Program-made: the position numbers and the translations under genes
NCBI GenBank assembly: GCA_016946835.1
Contig: JACVTC010000139.1
Coordinates: 215,501-279,500, forward strand
Length of the DNA: 64,000 bases
Source of the DNA: Neocallimastix lanati (nom. inval.)
Taxonomy: Eukaryota; Neocallimastigomycota; Neocallimastigomycetes; Neocallimastigales; Neocallimastigaceae
Reading direction: 5' to 3'
Notes under the pieces: model-generated
Databases searched by the model: none
Told to the model about the DNA's origin: nothing
What the model saw: only the letters and a program-made list of their open reading frames with translations
Shown here: piece after piece, positions 23,831-35,601 of the stretch
Layout: every line of letters begins with the position of its first letter
How positions within the stretch are numbered: the first letter of the stretch is position 1

Positions 23831-24304
23831 TAAAATTGATAATAGTGTAAAAATTACTAATCACAATAGGTATAACATTAGTAAGGAATTCTGTATATTA
23901 TGAATTTAATTTCATATTTTTATATATATATAATTTTAATAATAATAAAATTGGGAATAATAATTCTCTTTAAAATTAAGGTAGAAAATAAATAAATAAA
24001 TAAATAAATAAGTGAATAAATGAATAATTAGATAAATAAAAAGATAGATAATAGATAGATAAAATATATCAATTATTTTAATAATAATAATAATTTTTTT
24101 ATTATATATATTTATTTTATATTTAATTTTAATTTTAATTTTAGTTTTAATTTTTTTATATTTATATTTATATTCATATTCATATTTAAATTTATATGTA
24201 TTTATATATTTTAAAACTATATATTGTAAAAAAAAAAAATTTTATCTGAATAAAACAGTTGTTTAAAAAAAAATTGATACTCCTATTTTCATTTCCTATA
24301 TATA
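23831..24304. other. AT-rich spacer downstream of the helicase gene
   Basis: Contains an AAAT tetranucleotide run (23987-24013) and GATA-like repeats. No gene was seen. Confidence 0.6.
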
Positions 24305-26050
24305 TTAGTAAAATTTATATCCTTTTAAAATATCTACAGTTTGGGGACATTTATTTTCTTTTGAAGTTGAATTTGAAATTTGTTCAAAATAAACTTTATA
24401 TTTAGCAAAATCTAATCTTAGATCTTCTGTAGTATAGTGAAAAACACCACCATTGACATAATTTTTATACCATTTTTTATAAATGATATAAACGTCCTCT
24501 AACTTTATTTTGTCTTGTTCATTACCAGTATAACAAAGTCTTTGCTTTATAAAACGACCAGGATGATCACCACGTAAGATAAATTCATAAGTTGCATCAT
24601 AAACTTTTTTTGGTGGTGTTAAATTGGTATAATCATTTTGATAATGATCTAATAAAAGTTTCATAAAAGCAGGGGCAAATATTTTAGAATGATTTCCTTG
24701 CCAGAGAATATCTGCAAATTTTTCATTTTCTTCTCTTTTTGATCCCATATATTTTGGTATAAATCTTTGTGTAAATGGTATTACTATAATTCTATCCATT
24801 AATGCGGTATCGACGTTATTTATTGTTAGTTTATCATTAGTATTGATAATAGGTAATAAATCAATGAAAATATTTTCTAAATCTTTATATAAACTTCTTG
24901 CTTTAATATAACCAACATTACCAGTAATAGCTTTTGCATCACCAGTAATAGAGACACTTCTACCATCTGGTTCCTCACATATTGCTAAGTGAGCATTATT
25001 TAATTCCACCATATGAGGATTAGCCTTATCTGAACTTACTGATTTGCCTAAAAATAAAGAGACGTTAGGGATAGCAGCATATTCTCCTAATGCAAATTTT
25101 AGAATATTAGCTAATGCTGTTTTACCATTACGACCATTTCCAATGAAAAAAAGTAATGAACGTAATTTATTACCAGGTGTTAGAGTGGATGCTAAAATTT
25201 TTAAAATGTAATCAATTAGTTCTTCATCCACAAAAATATCTTCTAAGAACTTCATAACTTTTTTTAAACCATTTTTTGGGTTTTCAACATCAGCATAGCA
25301 ATATCCCGTTCCTTTTGAACAAAAATCATTAGGCCTTCCTGGTCTGGAAGATTTTAATTCAAAATCATAGACACAATCTAAAAATCGTAAAATAGGTTTT
25401 TTATCTAATTTATTTTTAAATCCTGATAAAAATAAATTTGATCTCATGCGATCTACAGATTTACTACTAATATTTCCAATATTAATATATTGTGAAATCT
25501 TAGTTAAATCAATAGTATAATTCACCATATTACATTTTTTTAATATACTGCATACTAAATTAACATTCATTTCTTGTAAAATTTCCATATCAGTAATAAT
25601 TCTCCAACCATGATAATTTTCATTAAAATGATACCATTGGTCATCGTAAAGAATATAACCTAAATTGAAAATAGTGAACAAAGTACAAATTATATCACCA
25701 TTTATTCTTTTACCAAATATTGATAAATATTTATCAATCGTAATTAATTTTATTTTATCAATTAATAAAGAATCATAAATGTCCATGCATAAAAATATTA
25801 ATTCATTATAATGAATACTTGATACATTAGAATTATAAGGTATATTCTCACTCACTCCCTTTTCAACTAAAAACTGGCCTAAAATTGGAAAAACTGTTGA
25901 ATTTTTTTCAGATTCGGTTGAGGAATAATAAAGAATATTAAAAAAATTTAATATAGGATGTATCTTAGAATTGTAGTGACATTTCAATTCCAAATCATCT
26001 ACTTCTTTTTTAATTTCTTTTTTAATTTCAATTGTTTCCTTATTTACCAT
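24305..26050 (-). CDS. D5-like superfamily 3 helicase of viral type (581 aa)
   Basis: An intact, intronless frame. The C-terminal two thirds fit the D5/primase-helicase family of nucleocytoplasmic large DNA viruses and virophages. A D5_N-like region spans about 150-290. The superfamily 3 ATPase has Walker A GNGRNGKT at 304-311, Walker B ending in the acidic pair of LAICEEPD (355-362), and motif C in PIINTNDKL (400-408). The arginine-bearing DRIIVIPF follows at 419-426. Such proteins form ring helicases that open viral DNA for replication. The usual N-terminal archaeo-eukaryotic primase domain is absent; residues 1-150 match nothing I recognise. About 26 A on the coding strand directly precede the ATG. 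Neighbours are a LINE tail and AT-rich DNA, with no other viral gene in the window. The intact frame beside so much decay suggests recent capture or retained use. Confidence 0.85.
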   Translation of the reverse strand: MVNKETIEIKKEIKKEVDDLELKCHYNSKIHPILNFFNILYYSSTESEKNSTVFPILGQFLVEKGVSENIPYNSNVSSIHYNELIFLCMDIYDSLLIDKIKLITIDKYLSIFGKRINGDIICTLFTIFNLGYILYDDQWYHFNENYHGWRIITDMEILQEMNVNLVCSILKKCNMVNYTIDLTKISQYINIGNISSKSVDRMRSNLFLSGFKNKLDKKPILRFLDCVYDFELKSSRPGRPNDFCSKGTGYCYADVENPKNGLKKVMKFLEDIFVDEELIDYILKILASTLTPGNKLRSLLFFIGNGRNGKTALANILKFALGEYAAIPNVSLFLGKSVSSDKANPHMVELNNAHLAICEEPDGRSVSITGDAKAITGNVGYIKARSLYKDLENIFIDLLPIINTNDKLTINNVDTALMDRIIVIPFTQRFIPKYMGSKREENEKFADILWQGNHSKIFAPAFMKLLLDHYQNDYTNLTPPKKVYDATYEFILRGDHPGRFIKQRLCYTGNEQDKIKLEDVYIIYKKWYKNYVNGGVFHYTTEDLRLDFAKYKVYFEQISNSTSKENKCPQTVDILKGYKFY

Positions 26051-26454
26051 TTTTTTTTTTTTTTTTTTTTTTTTTATTTATTTCTAAATTTTTTATTTTT
26101 TTTTAATGTTTTATAAATTAATGTTATTCTTTTATATTTTTATTTTTCTTATAAAAAATTTCAATTTTAAATCAAATAAAAAATCTATATATATACAATA
26201 CAAAATATTTAATATTATTATATATTATTATTATTCATAAATATATATATTATGAAATTTGATTAACACAACGTTTGAGAGAGTAAATATTTAATTTTTT
26301 ATTATTACTAAATTATTTTTAATTTATTTTTAATTATACTTAAAATGTAGAAATTAAAAATTTAAATAAATAAATAATTTAATAATTAAATAATTAATTA
26401 ATTATTTATTTAATTATTTATTTAATTATTTATTTATTGTTCATTAGCTTTAAA

Positions 26455-26605
26455 TGTATAAAAATATTTTATAATATAAATAGTAAACAAGCCATAATGT
26501 AATAGTATAAAAAATATTTAGAATAATTAAGTACTAGCAACTCTTCAACATAAAATATATTATTAAAGTTGTCATAATTATAAACCATAAATTCCTGACT
26601 CTTAA
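26455..26605 (+). repeat. Dispersed repeat, copy 1
   Basis: Shares AGTAAACAAGCC, AATGTAATAG, TTTAGAATAATTAAGT and CATAATTATAAACCATAAA in the same order with 27806-27940. The class is unknown. Confidence 0.6.
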
Positions 26606-27805
26606 AATGATTCTTAGAAAAAGAATCGTTCACCAGAGACAATATTATATCAAAGAAAAATAAACTGGAATTTTAAATTATGAATAAAGATGCTCAATTT
26701 ACTGAAGATGGTAATTCCTAAGTAAAATGGTTGCATTCTAACAATGATATTATTAAATTAATATAATCATAATACATTCCTTCATGATGAAAGGTATAAT
26801 AAAATAATAAATATAACCATGAGCTATATACAAATAGATGTCGTTTATCCATCTATAATTTATACTTATTGATTGTAAAGTATTTATAATTATTAAACTT
26901 CAATTATTAATATTTTAATGCTGAGAAAATTCGTATATATAAAATTCTTTTTTTTTTTTTTTGGAAATATGGATATTAGGGGGAAATAGGAAAAATAAAA
27001 TAAAGTAAACATTAAAGGGAAGTTACTTAACTGATTCTTTGTGCTAAAAATTAAAACTCATCCTTTTTTTGGAAATGAATAAAAATAGCCCAAAATAGTA
27101 AAAATTAGCAAACAAAAAGAAATTAACTGAAATATTAAATATTATTAAATTATAAAACAATTTACATTATTTACTAATAAGTTTAAATGTATAGAATAAT
27201 ATAATTAGTTATAAGTGTAATCAATTTTAATACTCCAAGATTCTAATTATAATTTACACTTATATATAACAATTTTTTAATAGTTATCACTAAAACTAAA
27301 GTGAAATTATATAAAAGTTAGTGCTAATCTTCAAAGCTGATTATAATTGAAAGAAATGTGAAAACCAATATAAAAGAGGTATTCATACAAATTGAAATGA
27401 CATAATATCACCCATCAAGAGAAAGGTTTCCATCATATAAATGGTAAAAAAACCATATATTATAAAAGGTGTTTTTGATATATCTAATATAAATGGTATA
27501 ATATAATATTAGATACTTTATTTTAGGGGGAAATTATAAGATTACAAATATATTTAAGAAAATATTTTAAAAGTATTTAAATCGAATTAAAAAAATTAAT
27601 ATAAAATAAAAATATTTTATTCATGTAAAATAAAAGGTTAATTTAGAATAGAAATAACTAATAGTTTTACATTATCAAGTTAATATTATAAAATAGGAGA
27701 GTTTTATATTCACATATTCGACAGCAAACCAATTTATTCATTATCGAATAACTAGGTTTAATGGGGAATGTTAGAGTATGTGAAATATATGAAAATATAG
27801 CTTCA

Positions 27806-27940
27806 AATGTATTGAAATATATTATAATAAAGATAGTAAACAAGCCACAATGTAATAGCCTTAAAGTATTTAATTTAGAATAATTAAGTTGAATAATTAA
27901 GTTGACATAATTATAAACCATAAATTCCTTACTCATAACA
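27806..27940 (+). repeat. Dispersed repeat, copy 2
   Basis: Partner of 26455-26605; the frame at 27667-27936 on the opposite strand overlaps it and is not considered a gene. Confidence 0.6.
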
Positions 27941-28348
27941 TTAATTAAAAAAAAAATTATTGTATTACTTTATGGAATTTCCATCAATTATAATTAATTT
28001 AAAATAAAAAATAACTTTAAAAATATAATATATATTAAATAATTATTTATGGAATTTACATTTAATTATAAATTATATAATTACTATTTCTAAATAAAAT
28101 GAATAATTTTTTTATTGATGATTTATATTTTTTTTTATAATTATTTTTTATTTTTTTTTTTTTTTTTTTTTTGTTTATTATATTTTATTACTTATTATTT
28201 CCGTTTAATATTTTATATTTTTATCTATAAATTTATTTTTTATTAATAACTTTTGTTTTAGAAATATTATTTTTATTCTTTTTTTTTAAAAAATTTTTTA
28301 TTTTTACTTTTATTTTATCGTTTATTGCTTATTGTTTGTTATTTATTG

Positions 28349-28640
28349 CTTCTTTTTATTTTTATTTTTATTTTTATTTTTATTTTTATTTTTATTTATT
28401 TTTATTTTTATTTTTATTTTTATTTTTATTTTTATTTTTATTTTTATTTTTATTTTTATTTTTATTTTTATTTTTATTTTTATTTTTATTTTTATTTTTA
28501 TTTTTATTTTTATTTTTATTTTTATTTTTATTTTTATTTTTATTTTTATTTTTATTTTTATTTTTATTTTTATTTTTATTTTTATTTTTATTTTTATTTT
28601 TATTTTTATTTTTATTTTTATTTTTATTTTTATTTTTATT
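28349..28640. repeat. TTTTTA hexanucleotide array
   Basis: About 290 bp of almost perfect TTTTTA repeats. All three forward frames stay open only because the unit contains no stop. Confidence 0.95.
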
Positions 28641-28931
28641 TTAATTTTAATTTTAATTCTAATTTGTAATTTTTATTAATTTGATAAATCTAATGTCTTT
28701 TTCTAATAATATTTATTGAAGAAATATAAAAAAGTATTATATTTTCATTATTAGTATGTTTACTTTAAAATAAATTACGAAGTATTTTTTGTATTTTAAA
28801 TAATTATTTATCTAAAAAAATTTTCAATTAATCTTAATTCTCTTTTCTTGTATTTTCTTATATTGTATTTATTTATTAATAATTGATATTTTTTTCTCTA
28901 TTACTACTTTTTACAACAACAATTTTTTTTT

Positions 28932-28963
<32 letters not shown>

Positions 28964-29065
28964 TTTATTATTACTATTATTATTTCTTTTTACTTAATAT
29001 ATATTTCTTTTATTCTTTTATTTTTCTGATAATTATAATAAAAACAAAAATAGAAACAAAGAAAG

Positions 29066-29117
<52 letters not shown>

Positions 29118-29231
29118 AATTTACTAAAAAATAAAGAAAAAATTTAAATATTGATTTATAATTAAATATTTATAATATAAATATATATATTATTGTAATA
29201 ATTTATTGTTTTTTTTCTTCTTTTTTCTTTT

Positions 29232-29278
<47 letters not shown>

Positions 29279-29537
29279 TTTGATGTATATATTTTTAAAT
29301 AGATAACGATAAAATATGAATGAAAAATGATATTTAGTAAAATTTTTTTATACATAAAAGTAAATATTATATATATTATTATATTGAATTATATATAAAT
29401 ATTTTTTTTTTTATTTTTTTTTTTTTATTTTTATTTTGCTTATTTTATTTCTTTTTTATTTTTTATTTTCCTCTGATTCTTAATAATTTGTAGTTGTTAC
29501 TTTATCTACACAAAGATATATATATTATTATTTTTCT
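28641..29537. repeat. AT-rich spacer with an A50 and a T43 homopolymer
   Basis: A pure A run (about 29066-29115) is followed 120 bp later by a T run (about 29234-29276), so transcripts could fold back. No gene was seen. The region lies downstream of the ATPase stop. Confidence 0.7.
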
Positions 29538-32500
29538 TTAATAATGACGACGTTTTCTAATATTCTTTTCCCAACGTTGACATAATTCAATATCTAAACT
29601 TTCACTACCACGATTTTTATCAAGATCAAACCAACTCCATATAACTGCAAATGAATAGTCACAAATAAGAATAGCAGTAACTACTGTAATTAATACAGTT
29701 AAAGATGCTTGTATTATCATTGCAGGTGAACTAAATACATTATACCATAAGTAATGAACATTTTCACCAAAATTAATTATATGACCAAATCTATAGTAAA
29801 TAAAGTTCCAACCAAACCAGAAAAATAGTGAAAGGAATGCAGCTAAATGTGTAAAGATAGTATGATTATGATTTTCAATATAACAAATCTTTATGGTAAC
29901 AACAAAAACAGCAGAAGTAAAAACAACAGTACCTAAGAAGAATAAAGAATTATCTTGTAAATTCATAGCTCCATCAGAATTAAATAATTTCTTAATATTC
30001 CATGCTAATCCTTCTTTTTTGAAATATGTTATCATTCCGTTAGCATCAACAACATTATCATAGTATTTAGTAGTTCGTAACGGAGTAAAACCATTATAAA
30101 GGATAAATGGAATAAAAACACAACATATTGAATGCCAAAGGCCTTGAATTAACCAACGCCAAAAAGTTTTCCATGTTAATGCTAAATTATGTTGTCCATA
30201 TTGGTAAAGTTTTGGGTTGGCTAAAAGAGTTTCCTTTTCAACATCTTTTTCTAATGCGCCCACAATTAATACTGGAATGGAACTAAATAAAACATTATAT
30301 AATGAAAGAGTCCATTGTTCATACAAACTTGTGCCACTCCAACCACAGAAAATTTGGAATAGGAATTGAGTAATATAGAATGCTGTACATTTATAGAATG
30401 TACCTAAAAGAAAACGACAAACACGGATATAATCATAATGACCATGAATTAAAAGAAGAGGTTGCAAGAAACGGAATTGAGCAAAGGAATAATCTGAAGC
30501 CCTTGCTGCAGCTAAACCTTCACGACCAGTAATACCTACACCAACATGAGCTGCTTGAATCATAGGAACATCATTGGCTCCATCACCAATAGCCAATGTA
30601 ACAGCAGAAGAATTCTTTGAATATTCACCACTAGAGGCAAAAGTAGGATTTTTCATTAAAATGTTACGAATACTTGCAACAATTAATGCTTTTTGAGAAG
30701 GAGAGAAACGACAACATATTACTGAATCAGCACGACAACTTAAATCTAGGAATTTTAATAAATTACCGGTTGGTAATTTTCTATGAATTTCGATCTTTTT
30801 CTTTTTAGAATCAGATTCTTTAGCATTATTATCACTTAATCTAGCTTGTGTTTCAGCATCTCTTTCTATCTTTAAAAGACTGTCACCATCTATTATTACA
30901 ACTGTATGATCCGAATTTCTCCTTTTCTTATTATTAATCTTAATATTTTCAATATCTTCTAGGGCTTTATCCATTACTTGACTAATTTCAGTAATATTTC
31001 TACCTTCTACTCTGAATATAATACTGTTTTCCTTTATAATTCTGCAAGTCATACCAATATTAAATGCTGTTTCTTTTTTATCACCAGTTAACATCCAAAC
31101 ATGAATACCAGCTTCTCTTAATTTTTCTATTGTTTTTGGAACATCTTTTTGTAATTTATCTTCAATAGCAGTGGCACCTAATAAAGAAAAATCAGTTTCA
31201 ATCACTTCAGCAGCTTTAGCTATTTTTTCAGAACGTTCGGTTAATGCAGTAGATGCTTCATTCCAAATATTAAGCCATTCTTCATACTCCTTTAAAGAAA
31301 TTTCTCTGATACCATATAGAAGAGTACGTAAACCTTCAATAGAATATTGAGTTAAATGATCATTTGTAATGTCAAGAACACGTCTTTCATCTTCTGTCAT
31401 ATCTTCACGATTCTTTAATCTTTCAAGAATAACAGAATCGGCACCTTTACAAAGAATCATAATTCTTCCATCTGGGTATTCATAAATTGTTGACATTCTT
31501 TTACGTGCAGAAGAAAATTCAATAGTATTTAATAGTCGGTATTGTGTATCAACATGTTGACCTAAAATATTTAATGATATATCTGTCATAGATTTATCCG
31601 TCAGAATAACTTTCATTTGACGAGCAGCTGTTACTAAAGCCATTTCATCAGGAGATGATGATTGATAAGTGATGTGGAAATTATCATTATAATTAAAATC
31701 TTCAGATTGATTATTATCATCATTTATATCATTAGGATTGTAATCAATTCTGGCTAATGAAGTTCTTAAGCATTCATTTTCCGCATTTTCCTTTTTTTTA
31801 TCTTGATTTTCTGGTACTACAGAATGACATAACGCCATACCAATTAAGAAATCAATAACTTCATTTTGCTTATCAGTCCAATTACCGTTATTTATCATTA
31901 AATCATTAATAAGTTTTTCAGTCCTTACAGAATTTTCTTGAATACTTGAAGTTATGTTACCAGTATCATAATTCTCTAAGTCATTATTAGATGTAGAAAG
32001 TGTTAAAGGAGATTCAGAACGATTAAATTGATTATTATTATATTTTGAGAGAGATTCATTAGAACTATTTTTAGCCTTGGAAGATGCTATATCCATATTT
32101 TTAGTATTATTAAATTCATGAAGATATGAAACACCACCAATACTCATATTTTTGAAAACCATTCGATTTTCGGTGAGAGTACCTGTTTTATCCGAAAATA
32201 CATAACGTACTTGACCTAAATCTTCATTTAATGAAGAAGTTCTTGCTTCACATGGAGTATCTGATTCTTCGTCATACATTTCTAAATCATTATTCATGAA
32301 ATATACTTGTACTAATTTAGTAATTTCAAGTGTTACATATAAAGAAATTGGAATAAGTGTATTGAAAAGTACAGTGTCAGTTAAATATTGTCTAAATGCG
32401 CTAGGTTTACTACCTTCCGGTTTTAAATACCAATGTGCGTTTGGTCCTGGTTTATGAGTTTTATTCCAATATAATGACATTAATAAAGTAATCAAACCAA

Positions 32501-33581
32501 TACCAAGAACTGCAATGAAAAGAGAAACCACGATTTTATTAGTGAACTTATCCAATGCGGGACTTTTAGTACGAATACCTTTACTAGCATTTAAACGAAT
32601 ACGTGTTTCTTCACCGGTGAATATAACCACAGCAAAAATAAAGTTTGTATTTCTCAATGTAGCACCACGTAGTAAAAGTTGTGATATAGTTAATGGTACA
32701 CGTTCTTGTTCGCTACTATCATAAATTTCTACATAACCATCAAAATTGTAAAGATCTTCATGTGGTGATTCGGATTGTATTTTACAACTAAAATCATTTA
32801 AGGTTTCTTCATCATAAATTAAATCAGTGGTTTCTTTTAAAGCTTGACGTTGTTTCAAATTGGTTTCACCATCTAATGAAGCAGTCTCGATAAAACAAAT
32901 ACCTTTATCATTACTAGAAGCCAATACAACAACATCAGCTGGAATCTGTTCATTATTACCAATATAAATAACATCACCAACACTAATTTCTTTCCATGGA
33001 ATATTTCGCCATTCATATTTTCCATTGGCGTACTTGAAAAATTTTTTTGCAATACAATTATTTTCCATATTATCTTGTTTATGACGATGATAATCATCAT
33101 ATGCTTCACGAAGCATAGCTAATGCAACAAAGAGACATAATGGTGCCAAAGTGGTAAACCTACCAGTTGGAGAAAGATCTGGAATAACTTGAAGAACTGA
33201 AATAAATAAGAAATAAACATTTGCTAATTTTGAAAATTGAGCTACAAGTTGCTTTGGAAGGAAGTTAGCGATAGTATAACGAGCTGTTCTTACAATATTC
33301 GTAATAAATTCACCTTTTCTTTTTGTTCTTTTCTTTTTATTATCAAAATTTTTAGATTGCTTCGTAGAATTAACATAGATAGCACGACCTACTTGTTCAT
33401 TTTGATATATTCTACTTAAGGTACTTACACGGCTTAATCTTGAAGTTCTAGATGCTATTGACATAGGTCTTCTTTTATTTGTTCTATTTTCCAAAGTTAC
33501 TGATTGCCTAGTAGGACTTTTCGGTAGTTCGGAAAAACTTGTATTTGTTGGAGAATGATATTGTTGATTACTTGAACTCAT
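29538..33581 (-). CDS. P4-type phospholipid-translocating ATPase, Dnf3-like (1347 aa from this ATG)
   Basis: A membrane flippase that uses ATP to move phospholipids to the cytosolic leaflet of late-secretory or plasma membranes, usually with a Cdc50-type partner. The N-terminal P4 region reads NEQVGRAIYVN (61-71). The first membrane segments have FSKLANVYFLF and IPDLSPTGRFTTL. The actuator has DGET (237-240), and the P4 signature PISL sits at 411-414. The phosphorylation site is DKTGTLTENR with catalytic Asp464. Later come MLTGDKKETAFNIG, the hinge AIGDGANDVPMI and a C-terminal membrane block. MYDEESDTPCEARTSSLNEDLGQ before the phosphorylation site resembles Dnf3 more than Drs2 or Dnf1 (from memory of the families). 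Length is normal. The frame is open upstream of this ATG to 33668, and upstream exons are likely. Confidence 0.93.
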   Translation of the reverse strand: MSSSNQQYHSPTNTSFSELPKSPTRQSVTLENRTNKRRPMSIASRTSRLSRVSTLSRIYQNEQVGRAIYVNSTKQSKNFDNKKKRTKRKGEFITNIVRTARYTIANFLPKQLVAQFSKLANVYFLFISVLQVIPDLSPTGRFTTLAPLCLFVALAMLREAYDDYHRHKQDNMENNCIAKKFFKYANGKYEWRNIPWKEISVGDVIYIGNNEQIPADVVVLASSNDKGICFIETASLDGETNLKQRQALKETTDLIYDEETLNDFSCKIQSESPHEDLYNFDGYVEIYDSSEQERVPLTISQLLLRGATLRNTNFIFAVVIFTGEETRIRLNASKGIRTKSPALDKFTNKIVVSLFIAVLGIGLITLLMSLYWNKTHKPGPNAHWYLKPEGSKPSAFRQYLTDTVLFNTLIPISLYVTLEITKLVQVYFMNNDLEMYDEESDTPCEARTSSLNEDLGQVRYVFSDKTGTLTENRMVFKNMSIGGVSYLHEFNNTKNMDIASSKAKNSSNESLSKYNNNQFNRSESPLTLSTSNNDLENYDTGNITSSIQENSVRTEKLINDLMINNGNWTDKQNEVIDFLIGMALCHSVVPENQDKKKENAENECLRTSLARIDYNPNDINDDNNQSEDFNYNDNFHITYQSSSPDEMALVTAARQMKVILTDKSMTDISLNILGQHVDTQYRLLNTIEFSSARKRMSTIYEYPDGRIMILCKGADSVILERLKNREDMTEDERRVLDITNDHLTQYSIEGLRTLLYGIREISLKEYEEWLNIWNEASTALTERSEKIAKAAEVIETDFSLLGATAIEDKLQKDVPKTIEKLREAGIHVWMLTGDKKETAFNIGMTCRIIKENSIIFRVEGRNITEISQVMDKALEDIENIKINNKKRRNSDHTVVIIDGDSLLKIERDAETQARLSDNNAKESDSKKKKIEIHRKLPTGNLLKFLDLSCRADSVICCRFSPSQKALIVASIRNILMKNPTFASSGEYSKNSSAVTLAIGDGANDVPMIQAAHVGVGITGREGLAAARASDYSFAQFRFLQPLLLIHGHYDYIRVCRFLLGTFYKCTAFYITQFLFQIFCGWSGTSLYEQWTLSLYNVLFSSIPVLIVGALEKDVEKETLLANPKLYQYGQHNLALTWKTFWRWLIQGLWHSICCVFIPFILYNGFTPLRTTKYYDNVVDANGMITYFKKEGLAWNIKKLFNSDGAMNLQDNSLFFLGTVVFTSAVFVVTIKICYIENHNHTIFTHLAAFLSLFFWFGWNFIYYRFGHIINFGENVHYLWYNVFSSPAMIIQASLTVLITVVTAILICDYSFAVIWSWFDLDKNRGSESLDIELCQRWEKNIRKRRHY

Positions 33582-33681
33582 TTTATTTGTTACAATTCTT
33601 GTTGTATTTACTTCGTTTAATTCAATATAATCAGGCTGTGTTTTATTATTTAATGTATAATTATTTTCTAATTGCTCTAAA

Positions 33682-34049
33682 TAATAATAAAAATTATTAA
33701 TTATTAAATATGCTTTTTTTTTTTTAACAATTATTATATATTTACTAAATAGAACTAATTACTGTTTGTATTATTATCAATAAGTGGTTTTACAGATATT
33801 GTAGATTCAGGATATACAACTTAAATTAAGTAATAAATATAAAATAAATTAGTAATTTGTTTATTTTTTTTATAATTAATTATAATATTGATTAAAAATA
33901 CATTTACTATTATAATACTAAAAAAAAATAAAAGTTATATTTATTCAATACTACTTACTTGAATTATTGTCGTCTTCTACACTATTTGGTTGTAAATAAT
34001 TAAAAGAACCTGTTGTATATTGATTATTACTATATCCAAAATTTGACAT
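33682..34049 (-). other. Candidate 5' exon(s) of the P4-ATPase gene
   Basis: An ATG at 34049 opens 30 codons (MSNFGYSNNQYTTGSFNY..) ending at a perfect GTAAGT donor (exon 33959-34049). A second coding-like piece (33819-33763, reading VYPESTISVKPLIDN) follows an acceptor at 33820-33821. The ATPase frame is open from 33668. By my count the three do not join in one frame with the best splice sites, so a junction or a base is wrong, or the true start is 33581. Low-complexity Ser/Asn-rich N-termini are common in this protein family. Confidence 0.45.
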
Positions 34050-35570
34050 CTAATTATTTTTATTTTTTATTTTTATTTTTTTTGAAAATATATATATAAA
34101 AAAAAAAAACAAAAAAAGGTGATATTTTTTAATAACTAAAAATTTATTATCTTTTTCTCATAATTTTAAATAATATTATTTGTATTTTTTATCCTTATAT
34201 TGAAACAATACTTATTTAGCAAGATAATTATTTTTAATATTAAATATATATTGTTTTATATTATTATTGTGTATTGTGTGTTAAATGTTTAATTTATTAA
34301 AAATTTTTTATATTAAAGCTTATATATATAATAATAAACTATATTATAATCATATATATAAATTTATACTATTTTATTGTTAAAATAATTAATTTTATTG
34401 TAATTGACAATTTTATTTACGTACAGCATTTCATTAGAAATGAAATTTATTATTTTTATATTATTAGTAATAATATTGATTTTTTCAATTATCTTTATTA
34501 TAAATATATATCAAATTACTTCTTAGATAATTAAAGTCATTTGCTTTTTTATTATTTTTATTTTTTTTAAACATAAGTTCTATTATAAGATTTAAAAAAT
34601 AAAATTCTTTTCTTTCATTCTACTATCCATTTATTACTTATTTTTTGCTTCTTCACATAATAATTTTTATATTAATCTAAACAATTCGATAATTCAATCT
34701 AAATTCAAATAAACCTTTTATTTATTGAATAAATATCTCTTATTTAGTTTATATACTTTCAATATATTATTAAAACATCAAATAATAATTAAAAAATACT
34801 TTTCAAAATAAATGATTTATAAATAATATAAATTAAATATTTACCTAATATTTATACTGATATTTTGTTTTACTTCTTTAAATATTCTAATTAATTATAA
34901 TTTTAAATGTATTATTGTATTTTAAAATTATTTTATTTGATTTTTGATCTAACTTTATTATATTAATTTATTTAATTTTTCTTTCTTCTTTCTTTCTTCT
35001 TTCTTTATTATTTTTCTAAATTCTTATTACTTTAATATATAATATATATCTTGTTTATAAACTTTTTCTTTTTGTAAATAAAAAAACTGATAGTATTTTA
35101 ACTTTTGAAGTTTTCCGAAAATGGGATAAATTGTATTATATATAATAATATTATAAAAAGTATTTGTTACTCATATAATATAATATTATTAAATATATGT
35201 TGTATTTGCTTATAATATTCAATTGTGAAAATTAAATATTTTATGATGAATAAATATGTATGCTGTTATATATTATATTATTTTTTTTTATTATAAATTA
35301 AAGAAATTAGAATATTAAATATTATTTATTATTTGAAATATATATAAACTTCTATGATGATTTTATTATTACGTTATAAATATTTATATTATTTTTACTT
35401 TTATTATAATTGAAAAACAGTTAAAACGATCTAATTAACTGTTATTATTTATAAAATTAAATAAGTTTATACACATCAACAATAAATCTCTTTATTTTTT
35501 TTTTTATTTATAAAAAATTATATTTATATATGTATATATAAACAAATTATTAATTAATAATAATAATAAT

Positions 35571-35601
<31 letters not shown>

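Larger units (their letters stand above)
26051..28324. other. AT-rich intergenic region, no convincing gene
   Basis: Holds two diverged direct repeats (26455-26605 and 27806-27940). A short coding-like scrap near 26680-26760 starts ATGAATAAAGATGCTC and is broken by a TAA. No family could be named. Confidence 0.5.

Noticed and set aside
27667-27936. Minus-strand frame of 89 codons
   Set aside because: It overlaps a dispersed repeat, has no recognisable domain, and its composition follows the AT-rich background.
28325-28679. Overlapping forward frames of more than 100 codons in three phases
   Set aside because: They only read through the TTTTTA array; composition is a two-residue periodic peptide in every frame.
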